A stretch of DNA of 64,000 nucleotides from Virgibacillus_F necropolis_A (GCF_044793635.1 NZ_CP084992.1:868001-932000); one strand, 5' to 3'; numbered from the stretch's first letter, positions 7,884 through 17,030 are shown. Notes: generated by a model not told the origin, from the sequence alone. Translations and numbers: made by a program.

Positions 7884-8108
7884 ATGCAAGAGCAAGTACA
7901 GGAAGTCTTAAATAAATTACGCCCATTTTTACTACGTGACGGTGGAGATGTGGAGCTAATAGATGTTGATGAGAATGGCATTGTACTTCTTCGTCTCATG
8001 GGTGCATGTGGGAACTGTCCTAGTTCAACCATCACTTTAAAAGCTGGAATTGAACGCGCGTTAATCGCAGAAGTTCCAGGAGTTAAAGAAATCGAACAAG
8101 TATTTTAA
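7884..8108 (+). CDS. yutI: NifU-domain Fe-S scaffold protein YutI (NfuA-like)
   Basis: This 74-aa protein is a stand-alone NifU C-terminal domain that assembles or carries a [4Fe-4S] cluster. The cluster motif is GACGNCPSSTITLKAGIE with CxxC near residues 48-51, and the N-terminal LRPFLLRDGGDVELIDV is also typical. The length equals that of B. subtilis YutI. The ATG follows AAAGGGGAAG. It is divergent from yuzD and closed by a strong terminator. Confidence 0.94.
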   Translation: MQEQVQEVLNKLRPFLLRDGGDVELIDVDENGIVLLRLMGACGNCPSSTITLKAGIERALIAEVPGVKEIEQVF

Positions 8109-8124
8109 ATACCACATAGATCGA

Positions 8125-8161
8125 AGGCGAACAATCTAAAAAGGGTTGTTTGCCTTTTTTT
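8125..8161 (+). terminator. Terminator between convergent yutI and yutH
   Basis: AGGCGAACAA (8125-8134) pairs with TTGTTTGCCT (8146-8155), with a T-run after it. The run overlaps the yutH stop codon, so two convergent genes meet here. Confidence 0.87.
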
Positions 8162-9135
8162 TAGAGCCATTCTATAACTGGTATTTTCCATTCATCATGA
8201 TCCACCTCAACTGTTTGAAAAAATTCACCAATAAATTTTTCATAACGTACTTGTTTTTGCTGCAAATCATGTAAGCTTGTTAGCATTGAATCATACGAAG
8301 TTGACGCAAATCCTTTTTCCATCAGATCAAAGAAATGCACCGGATAAAGAAGGCGCGCATACAGTAATCGCCAACTGAAAATTGAAAGTGACCGCTCACG
8401 TTGATAATCCTGCAAAAATTTTACTGCATTCTCTTTTCCGTGATCACTTTGATACAAAATACAATATCTAATGTGTTCGGCTAGATCCCGAACTGGGTGA
8501 TCGAACATAAAGCCCCCATGCCAAATTATATCCCGATTACATTGATTCGTATACCGCTTATATGTAATCGTTCCCTGATCACTATCATGAAAACGATTAT
8601 CATATTCGGTCTCCTGTAAATACTGAATCGCATTTTCACTTATACCAATAATATATGGAAATAAATCCGATAATTTACGGTGGTATGGTGATTGGTATAA
8701 GGCATCGTCCTGTTCAACTTTTTGTTCAAATGCAGTTAATTTATTTATCCAAAGCTGCTTCCATTGACCATAACTAGAAAAATCCTGTGGTTCATATGGA
8801 TAGCTTGAGCCAACACGATGAAAATTTGCCAGTGCCTGACCATGTGACAAGTTCAACTCCCTGTCTAAAGGATGCATTTTTACTACAATATATTCCTCTC
8901 CCATAAACAATGTAGTCCATTCCTGGTTTACATTTTGTATTGGTGCAGCATTTCTGTTTATACCGTTCTCAAATAAATAATAGCTTAATGCAATTTGTTC
9001 AGTGTGAATAACTTCCTTGTTTCCAGCAGGAATGATAAAATAAATGTATTCGTTTCCAATATATCCTTCCACCCCATCTAAGAAACAACTTCCTTCTGTT
9101 TGGATACCATAATAGGTAGACAGTAAATTTTTCAC
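8161..9135 (-). CDS. yutH: Spore coat-associated protein YutH (CotS-like kinase fold)
   Basis: The 324-aa product resembles B. subtilis YutH, a coat protein of the CotS/aminoglycoside-phosphotransferase fold. Kinase-like traits visible are the central HGQALANFHRVGSSYPY segment and IIWHGGFMFDHPVRDLAEHIRY, which aligns with the HxDxxxxN and DxD regions but is degenerate. That supports a structural rather than catalytic role. The start is GTG with GGGGGG upstream. It is monocistronic and divergent from pgpA. The regulation expected from B. subtilis is mother-cell sigma-E/K, but I did not identify a promoter. Confidence 0.82.
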   Translation of the reverse strand: MKNLLSTYYGIQTEGSCFLDGVEGYIGNEYIYFIIPAGNKEVIHTEQIALSYYLFENGINRNAAPIQNVNQEWTTLFMGEEYIVVKMHPLDRELNLSHGQALANFHRVGSSYPYEPQDFSSYGQWKQLWINKLTAFEQKVEQDDALYQSPYHRKLSDLFPYIIGISENAIQYLQETEYDNRFHDSDQGTITYKRYTNQCNRDIIWHGGFMFDHPVRDLAEHIRYCILYQSDHGKENAVKFLQDYQRERSLSIFSWRLLYARLLYPVHFFDLMEKGFASTSYDSMLTSLHDLQQKQVRYEKFIGEFFQTVEVDHDEWKIPVIEWL

Positions 9136-9212
9136 ATATTTCCCCCCTTACACATTTACAATAAGTGTATGTATAACAAATGGATAAAAATACGTTAGAA
9201 TAGGTGATTTCA

Positions 9213-9725
9213 ATGGAAAAAAACACAAATCAAAGTCAATTAGAGTTAAAAGCGCGCGAATGGCTTACAGAACGCGGCGTTACATTAGATGATATCGCTG
9301 AGTTAGTTTACTATTTACAAGCAAAGTACCATGAGGATCTGAGTATGGAAGATTGTCGTCACAATGTGGATTGTGTTTTAACAAAACGTGAGGTACAGAA
9401 CGCAATATTAACTGGTATTCAACTAGATAAACTTGCGGAACAAAAACAATTAGATTTCCCACTGCAAAATACGATTGAGACAGATGAAAGTTTGTATGGT
9501 GTCGATGAAATTATTGCTCTATCCATCGTAAATGTTTATGGTTCAATTGGGTTTACCAACTATGGCTATATCGATAAGCAAAAGCCTGGAATTCTTGAAC
9601 GATTAAATGATAAATCAACTGGAGAATGTCATACATTTCTAGATGACATTGTTGGTGCTATTGCGGCTGCAGCCTCAAGCAGATTAGCACACGGTGCACG
9701 TGACGCTACCATGTTGGATGACTAA
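9213..9725 (+). CDS. pgpA: Phosphatidylglycerophosphatase A family protein (YutG)
   Basis: The 170-aa protein belongs to the PgpA family, which removes phosphate from phosphatidylglycerophosphate to give phosphatidylglycerol. It carries the shorter Bacillus YutG-type arrangement: LTERGVTLDDIAELVYYLQ at the N terminus, KREVQNAILTGIQLD, DESLYGVDEIIALSIVNVYGSIGFTNYGYIDK and DDIVGAIAAAASSRLAHG. It has no strong membrane helices, unlike E. coli PgpA. ATG 9213 is chosen because AGGTG lies six bases upstream; the GTG at 9204 is part of that site. Confidence 0.85.
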   Translation: MEKNTNQSQLELKAREWLTERGVTLDDIAELVYYLQAKYHEDLSMEDCRHNVDCVLTKREVQNAILTGIQLDKLAEQKQLDFPLQNTIETDESLYGVDEIIALSIVNVYGSIGFTNYGYIDKQKPGILERLNDKSTGECHTFLDDIVGAIAAAASSRLAHGARDATMLDD

Positions 9726-9735
9726 TTAACGATTA

Positions 9736-9785
9736 GAAAAAGCTGTCTAAACGAGTTTAAGCGCTCGATTAGACAGCTTTTTTAT
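9736..9785. terminator. Bidirectional terminator between pgpA and yutF
   Basis: AAAAAGCTGTCTAA and TTAGACAGCTTTTTT form a long stem with an inner ACGAG/CTCG pairing. It serves pgpA on plus and yutF on minus. Confidence 0.88.
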
Positions 9786-10552
9786 TTTATCCATTCACTT
9801 AAATTTTGCACATGATAAGTTGGCTTTTTAGGTAACGTTGGTAGATCCTCAAACGGTGTAACCCCTGTGAACACCATTAACGTGTCCAACCCCGCCTGAA
9901 TCCCAGCCATAATATCTGTATTGTAATTATCCCCCACCATGAGTGTTTCATCATGCGACAAACCTAACTTCTGCAGTGCTTGTTCCATTATAATAGGCTC
10001 TGGTTTTCCTATAAAAATCGGCTCTACTCCTGTGCTAACAGTGATGACAGACGTAAGTGCACCGTTACCAGGCAGCAGTCCCCGTTCTGTTGGAATGGCA
10101 ATATCACTATTCGTCGATACAAAAGTTGCACCATTTCGTACAAATAAACATGCCTTAGTTAATTTTTCGTATGTAATCCCCCGGTCTATTCCTACTACAA
10201 CAAAGTCAGGATCTTCATCTGTTATACGTAAACCTTTTTTCTCAATAGCTTCGTGCAGACCCCTTTCACCAATCACAAAAGCACTACCATTTTTCTTTTT
10301 ATCGGATAGGTAACTTGCCGTTGCCATGCTTGATGTAAAAACATGTTCCTTTGTTGCACGAATATCCATATCGTTTAATTTATTTGCGATTTCCTGCTGC
10401 GTTTTCGAAGAATTATTTGTCAAAAATAAATGTGGCAATCCTTTTTCATGTAAAAATTCCACAAACTCCTTTGCAGCATGAATGCGCTGCTTCCCTTGAT
10501 ACATCGTACCATCTAAATCAACTAAATAGCCTTGATAATCCTTCACTTTCAT
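9782..10552 (-). CDS. yutF: HAD-superfamily NagD-type phosphatase YutF
   Basis: This 256-aa member of the haloacid dehalogenase superfamily (NagD/AraL subgroup) dephosphorylates small sugar or nucleotide phosphates. All motifs are present: I YLVDLDGTMY (catalytic DxD near residue 12), II FLTNNSS, III with the KPEP Lys, and IV LMVGDNYNTDIMAG. The C2-type cap sits between. The length equals B. subtilis YutF. The gene is 14 bp downstream of yutE, likely in one transcript. Confidence 0.93.
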   Translation of the reverse strand: MKVKDYQGYLVDLDGTMYQGKQRIHAAKEFVEFLHEKGLPHLFLTNNSSKTQQEIANKLNDMDIRATKEHVFTSSMATASYLSDKKKNGSAFVIGERGLHEAIEKKGLRITDEDPDFVVVGIDRGITYEKLTKACLFVRNGATFVSTNSDIAIPTERGLLPGNGALTSVITVSTGVEPIFIGKPEPIIMEQALQKLGLSHDETLMVGDNYNTDIMAGIQAGLDTLMVFTGVTPFEDLPTLPKKPTYHVQNLSEWIK

Positions 10553-10566
10553 AAGCCCTCATTTCA

Positions 10567-11001
10567 TTATTTGGAAAATGCATTAGCGACACCCAGTTCG
10601 TTATCCAAATAAGCACGAACCCGTTCACTAAACGTATTTAATGTCTGTTCATTCGTTTTGATTGTACGCTCAACCTTTTCATGATCAATCGTTAAATACT
10701 CCTTAACAAGCATTGTACGTAATTTGATCACTGATTTATAAGCTTCTAATTCATCGGAAGGCAGTACCTTTTCATCAACTAAAATATCGATAATATCCTC
10801 ATAACTTCCAGGATCACGCATAATAAATCCGTCAATCATCATGTTGCCAACATCTAGCATCGATTCGATGACCATTTGTGTAATTCGTTCCAGTACTAAT
10901 TTATCTCTAAACGATTCAAAGGACTGCTTCCCCAACTCCTGAAGCAAGCCATCCATATATATAAGTGTTTCTTCTATTTTATTTCGATCAACAAAATACA
11001 T
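10567..11001 (-). CDS. yutE: DUF86/HepT-like protein YutE
   Basis: The 144-aa protein is alpha-helical and belongs to the DUF86 (HepT-like HEPN) family, matching B. subtilis YutE in length and position. Seen are YFVDRNKIEETLIYMDGLL at the start, FRDKLVLERITQMVIESMLDVGN, YEDIIDILVDEKVLP, and a C-terminal YLDNELG. No MntA-type nucleotidyltransferase antitoxin gene accompanies it, and the Rx4-6H RNase motif of HEPN toxins is not evident, so a toxin role is unlikely. Start 11001 has GGAGG eight bases upstream; the upstream extension has none. Confidence 0.85.
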   Translation of the reverse strand: MYFVDRNKIEETLIYMDGLLQELGKQSFESFRDKLVLERITQMVIESMLDVGNMMIDGFIMRDPGSYEDIIDILVDEKVLPSDELEAYKSVIKLRTMLVKEYLTIDHEKVERTIKTNEQTLNTFSERVRAYLDNELGVANAFSK

Positions 11002-11113
11002 CAAAAAAACCTCCACATCTTGATACTTCAAATATACCACAAATATTATGAACGATTAAACAAAACATGGTATAGTAAGGAAAAGCATGATTTTTGGATT
11101 AGGAGGAACTCTG

Positions 11114-11386
11114 GTGTCTAATAAATTTAAAGTACTGGAAGATCAAACAGCTCAACAAGACGTACGATACATTAGCTTTATGGGAAACTTTCGACGATAT
11201 GATTTTGCTATCATGGACGAAAAAGAAAGTGACAAGAAATTAGTAATTGATTTACGAAAAAATCGCTTCGCAGTTTTAGGAGAAGATGATTTTAAAGAAG
11301 AAGGCACAATTGAGCACACTTTTCATGTGACGGAAATAGAAGCGGATGAATTGAGGGAATTTCTAGGAAATGCATTGTATAAGTGA
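11114..11386 (+). CDS. DUF3055-like conserved protein
   Basis: This 90-aa protein resembles the DUF3055 family of Firmicutes: FMGNFRRYDFAIM in the first third, then KLVIDLRKNRFAVLGEDDFKEEGTIEH, and a C-terminal helix. It looks soluble and compact, and its function is unknown. Start GTG 11114 lies seven bases after AGGAGG; an ATG 27 bases upstream would put the ribosome-binding site inside the gene. It marks the last backbone gene before the Tad-type block. Confidence 0.75.
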   Translation: MSNKFKVLEDQTAQQDVRYISFMGNFRRYDFAIMDEKESDKKLVIDLRKNRFAVLGEDDFKEEGTIEHTFHVTEIEADELREFLGNALYK

Positions 11387-11505
11387 AAAAAGTTGACTAG
11401 GATATGATTGCTTTTTTTACTTAATCATTATTATTAACAGTTTTCAAGCTTATCTGTGTACATTTCCCATGTATATCTGTCTCATAATAAACTCCTAACC
11501 TTTAT

Positions 11506-12333
11506 TTAAGGGTTACGTAAATTATTTTTAACTCTTTCAAGAAGTTCATCTAATTCATTGTTAAATTCATCCAGAACAATCTGATTATATTCATTATCAG
11601 TCTTGTCCCGTAAGTCTCTACCATAAGATACCTCAGCTAAGGCACTTTTTAAATCATTTTCTGCTCTTTTTGATGTCATTTCTCTTAGTGTGTTTGGATC
11701 GGAAAACTCATCAAACTGCTTTATTTCTTTGTTATTTCTATTATCATAAATAACATCAAAGTCCTCCCTATTATCATACCTTTCAATAAATTGCTTGTAT
11801 TGTAACCGCATTAAAATTGGTATATAATTTTTCATTTCATTAATATCATTGTCTGTAACAAAACCTTTTTCAGTATCACAATGATTTTTTTCTATTGCTT
11901 CTTTATATGTTCTTACTAATTCATCCTGGTTATCTAGCATTGCTTGAATTATACCTAATGAGCGTTGATAAATTATTTCTTTTTCTTCATCTAACACCTT
12001 CCCTTCTAATACTCCTTTCAAGTAATCTCTGACCTCGTATAGAACTTTAAAATCCATATCTGCCCTGTATTTACCATCTGTGGAAATATTACGAATTGAA
12101 ACCGCATAGTGTAGTAAAGGAACAAGCGATCTCATATGGTCTTCCGAATTATTAGAAGATGGAGACAAGACTGCATATCCGGTTGTTTTATCTCGGCGTT
12201 TAAAGCTAGCTAAATAGAAGGGCATATCATTAACAATATAGGCAACACGTTTGATGTAATAGGTTTCAAATATCTTTTTATGCTTTTTTACTATCTTAAT
12301 TAGTTTCTCTTTATCTAAAACAATGTTTTCCAT
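11506..12333 (-). CDS. 275-aa family protein, copy 1 (unknown)
   Basis: I do not recognise this family. The protein is soluble, charged and mainly helical with no signal peptide. It shares length and sequence with the neighbouring copy and with the third copy 3.5 kb away. Conserved blocks are the N-terminal LDKEKLIKIVKKHKKIFE, YYIKRVAYIVN, F-KR-DKT-GYAVLSP, and the centre LMRLQYKQF-ERYDNREDFDVIY-NRN-KEIKQFD. The C terminus ends RNP. It has a proper AAGGAG and sits 16 bp after copy 2, so the two are co-transcribed. Placement at the end of a Tad-type locus suggests a linked role. Three near-identical-length copies hint at partner diversification, but nothing in the sequence names a reaction. 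Confidence 0.85.
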   Translation of the reverse strand: MENIVLDKEKLIKIVKKHKKIFETYYIKRVAYIVNDMPFYLASFKRRDKTTGYAVLSPSSNNSEDHMRSLVPLLHYAVSIRNISTDGKYRADMDFKVLYEVRDYLKGVLEGKVLDEEKEIIYQRSLGIIQAMLDNQDELVRTYKEAIEKNHCDTEKGFVTDNDINEMKNYIPILMRLQYKQFIERYDNREDFDVIYDNRNNKEIKQFDEFSDPNTLREMTSKRAENDLKSALAEVSYGRDLRDKTDNEYNQIVLDEFNNELDELLERVKNNLRNP

Positions 12334-12349
12334 TATAAACTCCTTATGT

Positions 12350-13177
12350 TTATGGGTTTCGTAAATTATTTCTAACCCAGTCTAAAAGTTCTTCCAATTC
12401 CTTATTAAATTCTTCGAGAGCTAGCTGATCACGCTCGTCATCTGTTCTATCTCGCAAGTTTTTTCCATATGAAACCTCCGATAAAGCATTTTCTAAATCT
12501 TTTACCGCTCTTTTGGATGTCATTTCTCTCAAAGTGTTTGGATCAGAAAATTGATCAAATTGCTTTATTTCTTTCAAATTTCTATTCTCGTAGATTACAT
12601 CAAAATCTTCTCTGTTATCATATCTATCTCTAAATTGCTTGTATTGTAACCTCATAAAAATTGGTAGGTAATTTTTCATTTCTTTTATATCATCATCTGT
12701 TATGAATCCTTTGTCTTTGTCACGTCTATATTGATCTATTGCTCTCTCATAGGCTTTTTTTAGTTCTTCTTGATTGTCTAACATTGTTTGGATAACTTTT
12801 AATGAGCGTTTATATACTATTTCATTTTTATTACCCAACACATTTCCCTCTACCACTCTTTTTAAATAATCCCTTACCTCGTAAAGAACTCTAAAATCCA
12901 CGTTTGCTCTGTATTTAACATCTGTCGTGATATTGCGAATTGTAACAGAATAATGTAATAATGGTTTAATTGCTATTAAGTGATCTTCCTTATTATTTGA
13001 ATCTGGTGACAAGATGGCATAACCCGTTGTTTTGTCTCCTCGTTTAAAATTTGAGAAATAAAATGGATTTCCATTTACAATATACGCAAAGCGATTGATA
13101 TAATAGTTTTCAAAAAGCTTTTTGTATTTTTTTGCTAGCTTAATTAGTTTCTCTTGATTTAAAATTACTTTTTGCAT
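12350..13177 (-). CDS. 275-aa family protein, copy 2 (unknown)
   Basis: This is a tandem paralogue of the downstream gene, clearly more than half identical by eye over its full length, including the block YKQF-DRYDNREDFDVIYENRN and the tail VRNNLRNP. Most differences lie between residues 130 and 170 (a Lys/Glu-rich helix) and near the N terminus. TAGGAGGT precedes its ATG. A recent duplication gave this pair, since they resemble each other more than either resembles copy 3. No membrane segment or known catalytic motif is visible. Confidence 0.85.
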   Translation of the reverse strand: MQKVILNQEKLIKLAKKYKKLFENYYINRFAYIVNGNPFYFSNFKRGDKTTGYAILSPDSNNKEDHLIAIKPLLHYSVTIRNITTDVKYRANVDFRVLYEVRDYLKRVVEGNVLGNKNEIVYKRSLKVIQTMLDNQEELKKAYERAIDQYRRDKDKGFITDDDIKEMKNYLPIFMRLQYKQFRDRYDNREDFDVIYENRNLKEIKQFDQFSDPNTLREMTSKRAVKDLENALSEVSYGKNLRDRTDDERDQLALEEFNKELEELLDWVRNNLRNP

Positions 13178-13329
13178 AATTACCTCCTATTAATTTACAG
13201 TTCCCTGCTTTTTTCACCATCCTTTTTGGATATAGATTAGAAAGTTTTTTTCTGCTTTATCCATAACAACATAATTGACTTGGTTAAAAAGTGAATAGGG
13301 TAATCAGTTTACAATATATACCATTGTTT

Positions 13330-13635
13330 CTAACCTCTCAGATAATGAATTAATGATAAAAATATCCCAATAGCTACTAAGGATAAAATAGTTTTAACAA
13401 ACGACATTACAGTAAGTTTATTACCTGTTTCTTTTCTCATGATACATAAGAGAAAAGTAAAACCACATATACCTACAACCCCCATGATAATAATAGGTGG
13501 AACTATTCCTAAATGGGATAAATTAAAACCGTTGGATGCATCCCCTAGAGTAAACATTGCTCCTAATCCTATAACAAAATTTGAAATTCCCGATACAGCA
13601 GTAACAGTAAGTATCTTCCATTTTGATTCCGACAT
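13330..13635 (-). CDS. Small three-helix membrane protein
   Basis: The 101-aa product has three hydrophobic stretches (about residues 10-30, 42-62 and 78-98) separated by short polar loops, including RKETGNK. It has no recognised motif. It lies on the same strand as the Tad-type genes, 150 bp from the 275-aa pair, and may belong to the same accessory block. Function unknown. Confidence 0.6.
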   Translation of the reverse strand: MSESKWKILTVTAVSGISNFVIGLGAMFTLGDASNGFNLSHLGIVPPIIIMGVVGICGFTFLLCIMRKETGNKLTVMSFVKTILSLVAIGIFLSLIHYLRG

Positions 13636-13793
13636 ATTAATCGCCTCGCAGTTTTATTAGTTAAAACCACAATATTCCTTTTATCCAATGAAAAACGTCC
13701 TAATACTTAAAGCATATTGATTAACTGACAGCATAACAAGTTTGGAATATACTTAAACTTCTGTAACAACCGTAATGAGTTTTTAAATTGAAT

Positions 13794-14078
13794 TCATTTT
13801 TCTATTCTCTTTTTCATACGGGGATTTAGTAAACTATTCGATATATCTTTCATTTCTTCTTTTTCTTCAAGTGGTTCATCCACAGCAATTTCATCCTTCA
13901 TAGATTTAATTTCCATAGAGTCAGGGTCCTCGCTTGATAGCATCTTTTTTTGATACTGCTTTAAGCGAATAAAATAGTAAAACAGCTTTGGATTGGTCCA
14001 TATTTTCGTAAATAGATAATCCATAACCTTTTCTATTTCTGCTTCAGCTTCTAGATTCATAATGATAAAATATATCAA
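13794..14078 (-). CDS. Small charged hypothetical protein
   Basis: The ORF is at most 94 aa, beginning at TTG 14078 or at ATG 14060 (MNLEAEAEIEK). Neither start has an ideal ribosome-binding site; ATAGGAAC lies just before the TTG. The protein is rich in Glu and Lys, with a KIWTNPKLFYYFIRLKQYQKKM helix and a low-complexity acidic middle. It follows the OmpA-domain lipoprotein gene by under 40 bp, so translation may be coupled. Function unknown. Confidence 0.5.
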   Translation of the reverse strand: MIYFIIMNLEAEAEIEKVMDYLFTKIWTNPKLFYYFIRLKQYQKKMLSSEDPDSMEIKSMKDEIAVDEPLEEKEEMKDISNSLLNPRMKKRIEK

Positions 14079-14096
14079 GTTCCTATAAAAGATAAA

Positions 14097-15500
14097 CTAA
14101 CTTTCTTTTTCCGGATTAATCACTATTTCAACCCGTCGATTTTCCTCTCTACCACTACTATCACCGTTTGAAGCAATTGGCTTAGTTTCTCCATACCCTT
14201 TTGAACGGATTTTCAATTCATCGATATCCCCATTTTTCTTTAAATAGTCCAAAACTGCCTTTGCTCTTTCCTCTGACAATTTCAAATTATATTTGGTCTC
14301 ACCTTGATTATCCGTGTGACCATTTATATGAACAACAGTACCTGATTCCAATTCCTGTAGATCATCGAGTAAGCCATCAAGTAACTTCTTCGCATCTGAC
14401 TTTAGTTTGCTTTTATCAAAATCAAAAAGTAGTGTAGCTTCCATTTTTAATTTTATTTCTTCCTCTTTTACCGTTAAGCTAACCTCTTCAGGTGGTGATA
14501 GTTTAGGTACATCGATTGGAACTTCATACTTTACATATTTTTTTCCTTCCTCATCACGTTTAACTAGGTCTCCCTCAATATGCTTGAGGTCTTCACCATA
14601 TACTTCCACAACATTGTCCCAATAATTGGGGGAATCAACTTTTAAAAGGATGTACTGACCCTCTCGAAGTGTTAAGTAATGTTCTTTCATATCAAATGTT
14701 CCGTCTGGATTAATCGTGGTTCCATCTCCAGTGAATGGAATGTTATCACCATTTTTATCTTTTCGTAACAGTCTAATAAGCGTTCCTTCCACCAGATTAC
14801 TTTCTCCATGAATGTATAGATATTCGTGGTCACTGGTAATTTCAACATTATCAATCCTAACTTCTGTATCACCATAATCATCCGGTCGGTCTTGCCAAAC
14901 AGGTGTTTCAATTTGAATCGTATACGGTTTTTCTTTATCTTCATCTAATTTGATCGAAGCTCTTACATCCCACCAGTCCATAGAAGGAGTTCGATATACC
15001 TGTGGTCCAGTTGCGTTTTTATATCCTTCACCGTAATGTTCTTCTCCCGTTCCAAGGGGAGATAGTCCAAATGTAACACTTGCGTTTCCCTCATATCCTG
15101 GAAATTCAAAATGGAAAGATCCATCTTCCTGAATTTCTGCATTTTCATTAAAATTTGCGATGGTTAATGTGCTAATTCCGTGGGAGCTAATCACGGAACC
15201 AGGATAAATATTACTTTTACCATTAACAATAATTTTGTCCTTCTTTACAATTACTTCTCCGCCAATCCAGGCCTTCATGTCACCAATATTTTGTTTGTAA
15301 TTGGTTGATTTCTCCTTTTGGGATTCACTTGCCACATTATTAAGTGAAACCTTACCATTACCAGAATCAGCTGAAACGGACTGTTCAGTTTCCTCGGGAG
15401 CATCTTCGCCTTTTTTCTTCTCCATCTTTTCGTCTGTACATCCAAACAATAAACATATGAAACAAGTAATGATTACTAGCTTTATGTAATTTTTGATCAT
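14097..15500 (-). CDS. Lipoprotein with C-terminal OmpA/MotB-like peptidoglycan-binding domain
   Basis: The 467-aa protein starts with a lipoprotein signal ending LLFGC (Cys 21), then a Ser/Glu linker and a central region of probable beta-rich repeats (two segments with VYGE/YLYIHGESNLVEG-like patterns). From about residue 355 it has an OmpA-family domain: LLFDFDKSKLKSDAKKLLD, then INGHTDNQGETKYNLKLSEERAKAVLDYL and KGYGETKPIASN, including the Asp and Arg that bind diaminopimelate in peptidoglycan. It would be tethered to the membrane by lipid and grip the wall. OmpA-domain lipoproteins are unusual in Bacillaceae. Its Tad-locus context suggests a wall anchor for the pilus apparatus (inference). 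Confidence 0.85.
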   Translation of the reverse strand: MIKNYIKLVIITCFICLLFGCTDEKMEKKKGEDAPEETEQSVSADSGNGKVSLNNVASESQKEKSTNYKQNIGDMKAWIGGEVIVKKDKIIVNGKSNIYPGSVISSHGISTLTIANFNENAEIQEDGSFHFEFPGYEGNASVTFGLSPLGTGEEHYGEGYKNATGPQVYRTPSMDWWDVRASIKLDEDKEKPYTIQIETPVWQDRPDDYGDTEVRIDNVEITSDHEYLYIHGESNLVEGTLIRLLRKDKNGDNIPFTGDGTTINPDGTFDMKEHYLTLREGQYILLKVDSPNYWDNVVEVYGEDLKHIEGDLVKRDEEGKKYVKYEVPIDVPKLSPPEEVSLTVKEEEIKLKMEATLLFDFDKSKLKSDAKKLLDGLLDDLQELESGTVVHINGHTDNQGETKYNLKLSEERAKAVLDYLKKNGDIDELKIRSKGYGETKPIASNGDSSGREENRRVEIVINPEKES

Positions 15501-15862
15501 GTGTTTCTCTCCCCCATTCTTTTAGGTTTAAAAATATTTCTTTCTTCCATAAAGATACACCTTTAAACTATCGATCTAGTCCAAAGGTGCAATTCCAAGT
15601 AGTAGTTGATTTATTGCCCATTCTACACCAAACAATACTAAAGTAACTCCAATCATTGCCATGATGAAGCTTATTGGATTTTAATCTAAATTATAATTGA
15701 TCTTGCATATTCATTGGCAGCCTATTGTGTTATCAAAACCCCATTTATTCTAAACTGCCAAATAATCATTAATAACAGAAATCAAAAGGAAAATTCCAAG
15801 GAATTCAATTGTTGCACTTCCTCTTCACCTTGATGAAGTTTCTTTAACCAATCCATTGCTCC
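15501..15862 (-). pseudogene. Decayed region with 28-codon membrane-peptide ORF (15576-15662)
   Basis: A 28-codon minus-strand ORF at 15576-15662 encodes one membrane helix (MAMIGVTLVLFGVEWAINQ and on, ending APLD). It has no ribosome-binding site and is open upstream for only six more codons. The same tail, including a GCACCTTT(G/A)GAC sequence and flanking hairpin, recurs behind the vWA gene near 17000. I read both as remnants of a duplicated small membrane-protein gene. Nothing else is evident in this gap. Confidence 0.4.
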
Positions 15863-16690
15863 TTAAGGATAGCGTAATTTACTCTTGACTCGTTCCAACT
15901 GTTGATCAAGTTCCTTATCATATTCAGTTAGAACTAACTCATCATATTCATCGTCTGTCATTTCATGTAAGTCTCTACCATAATCTAAGCGTGATAAGCC
16001 CTCTTTCATTTCTTTTTCAGCAATGTTTGTGGTCATTTGTTTCAAGTTTTTTTGATCTGTAAAATGATCAAATTGTTTAATTTCTCGTTTATTTCTATTT
16101 TCATAGATTACGTCGAAATCATTTCTGTTATCGTACCTATCAAGATATTGTTTATATTGTATTCTCATAAGTAGTGGTAAATATCTCTTAATATCATGTA
16201 TATCATCTTCTGTAATGAAACCTTTTTCTTTTACAGCATCATATTTACGAACTGCCTCTTTATAGTGTTCAATTAACGATTCTTGTAGATCAATCATATT
16301 TTGAACGATTGATAGTGAGCGTTTATAAATAACTTCATCATCAGTGTCGAGAACATTGCTTTCAACAATTGTTTTTAAGTAATCTCTTACTTCATAAAAT
16401 ACGGCGAAATTAATATTTGCCCGATATTTACCGTCAGATAAAATATTATTTATGGATACAGAGTAATGCAATAATGGTTTTAGAGCGACTAGTTGGTCAC
16501 TTTTATTATTAGACTCAGGTGATAAAACAGCATATCCTTTTGTTTTATCTCCCCGTTTAAAGATTGCAAAATAATATGGTTCATCATTAACCAAATATGC
16601 AAAACGTTTTACAAAATAATTTTCAAAAAGTTTCTTGTTGTCCTCTGCAAGCTTTACTAGTCTTTCTTGATTTAAAACGACTTTTTCCAT
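15863..16690 (-). CDS. 275-aa family protein, copy 3 (unknown)
   Basis: This is the third, more divergent paralogue of the same length as the pair at 11.5-13.2 kb. It keeps the blocks KRFAYLVND-P-YFAIFKRGDKTKGYAVLSP, LLHYSVSI, VFYEVRDYLK, and RYDNRNDFDVIYENRNKREIKQFD. It differs in the C-terminal third, where more Glu and Asp appear. AAGGAG precedes ATG. It stands alone between two decayed stretches. The function of the family is unknown; conservation over the whole length argues for one folded unit, not a modular protein. Confidence 0.85.
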   Translation of the reverse strand: MEKVVLNQERLVKLAEDNKKLFENYFVKRFAYLVNDEPYYFAIFKRGDKTKGYAVLSPESNNKSDQLVALKPLLHYSVSINNILSDGKYRANINFAVFYEVRDYLKTIVESNVLDTDDEVIYKRSLSIVQNMIDLQESLIEHYKEAVRKYDAVKEKGFITEDDIHDIKRYLPLLMRIQYKQYLDRYDNRNDFDVIYENRNKREIKQFDHFTDQKNLKQMTTNIAEKEMKEGLSRLDYGRDLHEMTDDEYDELVLTEYDKELDQQLERVKSKLRYP

Positions 16691-17030
16691 ACAGTATACT
16701 CCTTGTAAAAGTTTGACTTTTATTAGAAATGGTCCTTAAGGAAGATCGAATAGAGCAATAGCTCTATTCGATTAAGCAAACCAACCAGTTATCGTATCCC
16801 TAACTAATCCCTCAATCTTATTTATTGTATCGAAAACACCATTCATCGTGCCTATTGTACAGAGATCATCTATAACAACCTCTTCCTTATTAATCCTTTC
16901 CGCCTGTAAAACTTCTTCTACTCTTCTACTAATCCTCTTTGATGAGGTACTGTAGAATATAATTTGTATAGTTCTATTTCATAAACATGCACCTTCAAAC
17001 TTTTCTAATAGTCTAAAGGTGCATTCAACT
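16691..17030 (-). pseudogene. Remnant ORF between vWA gene and 275-aa copy 3
   Basis: On the minus strand, about 16770-16990, there is an open reading frame of around 70 codons with no start codon. It ends TMNGVFDTINKIEGLVRD and a short hydrophobic tail. Its left part is helical and charged (RRVEEVLQAERINKEEVV). Without a start or ribosome-binding site it looks like a broken gene. Near 16981-17024 a hairpin with GCACCTT/AAGGTGC repeats the one at 15548-15592. Confidence 0.4.
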
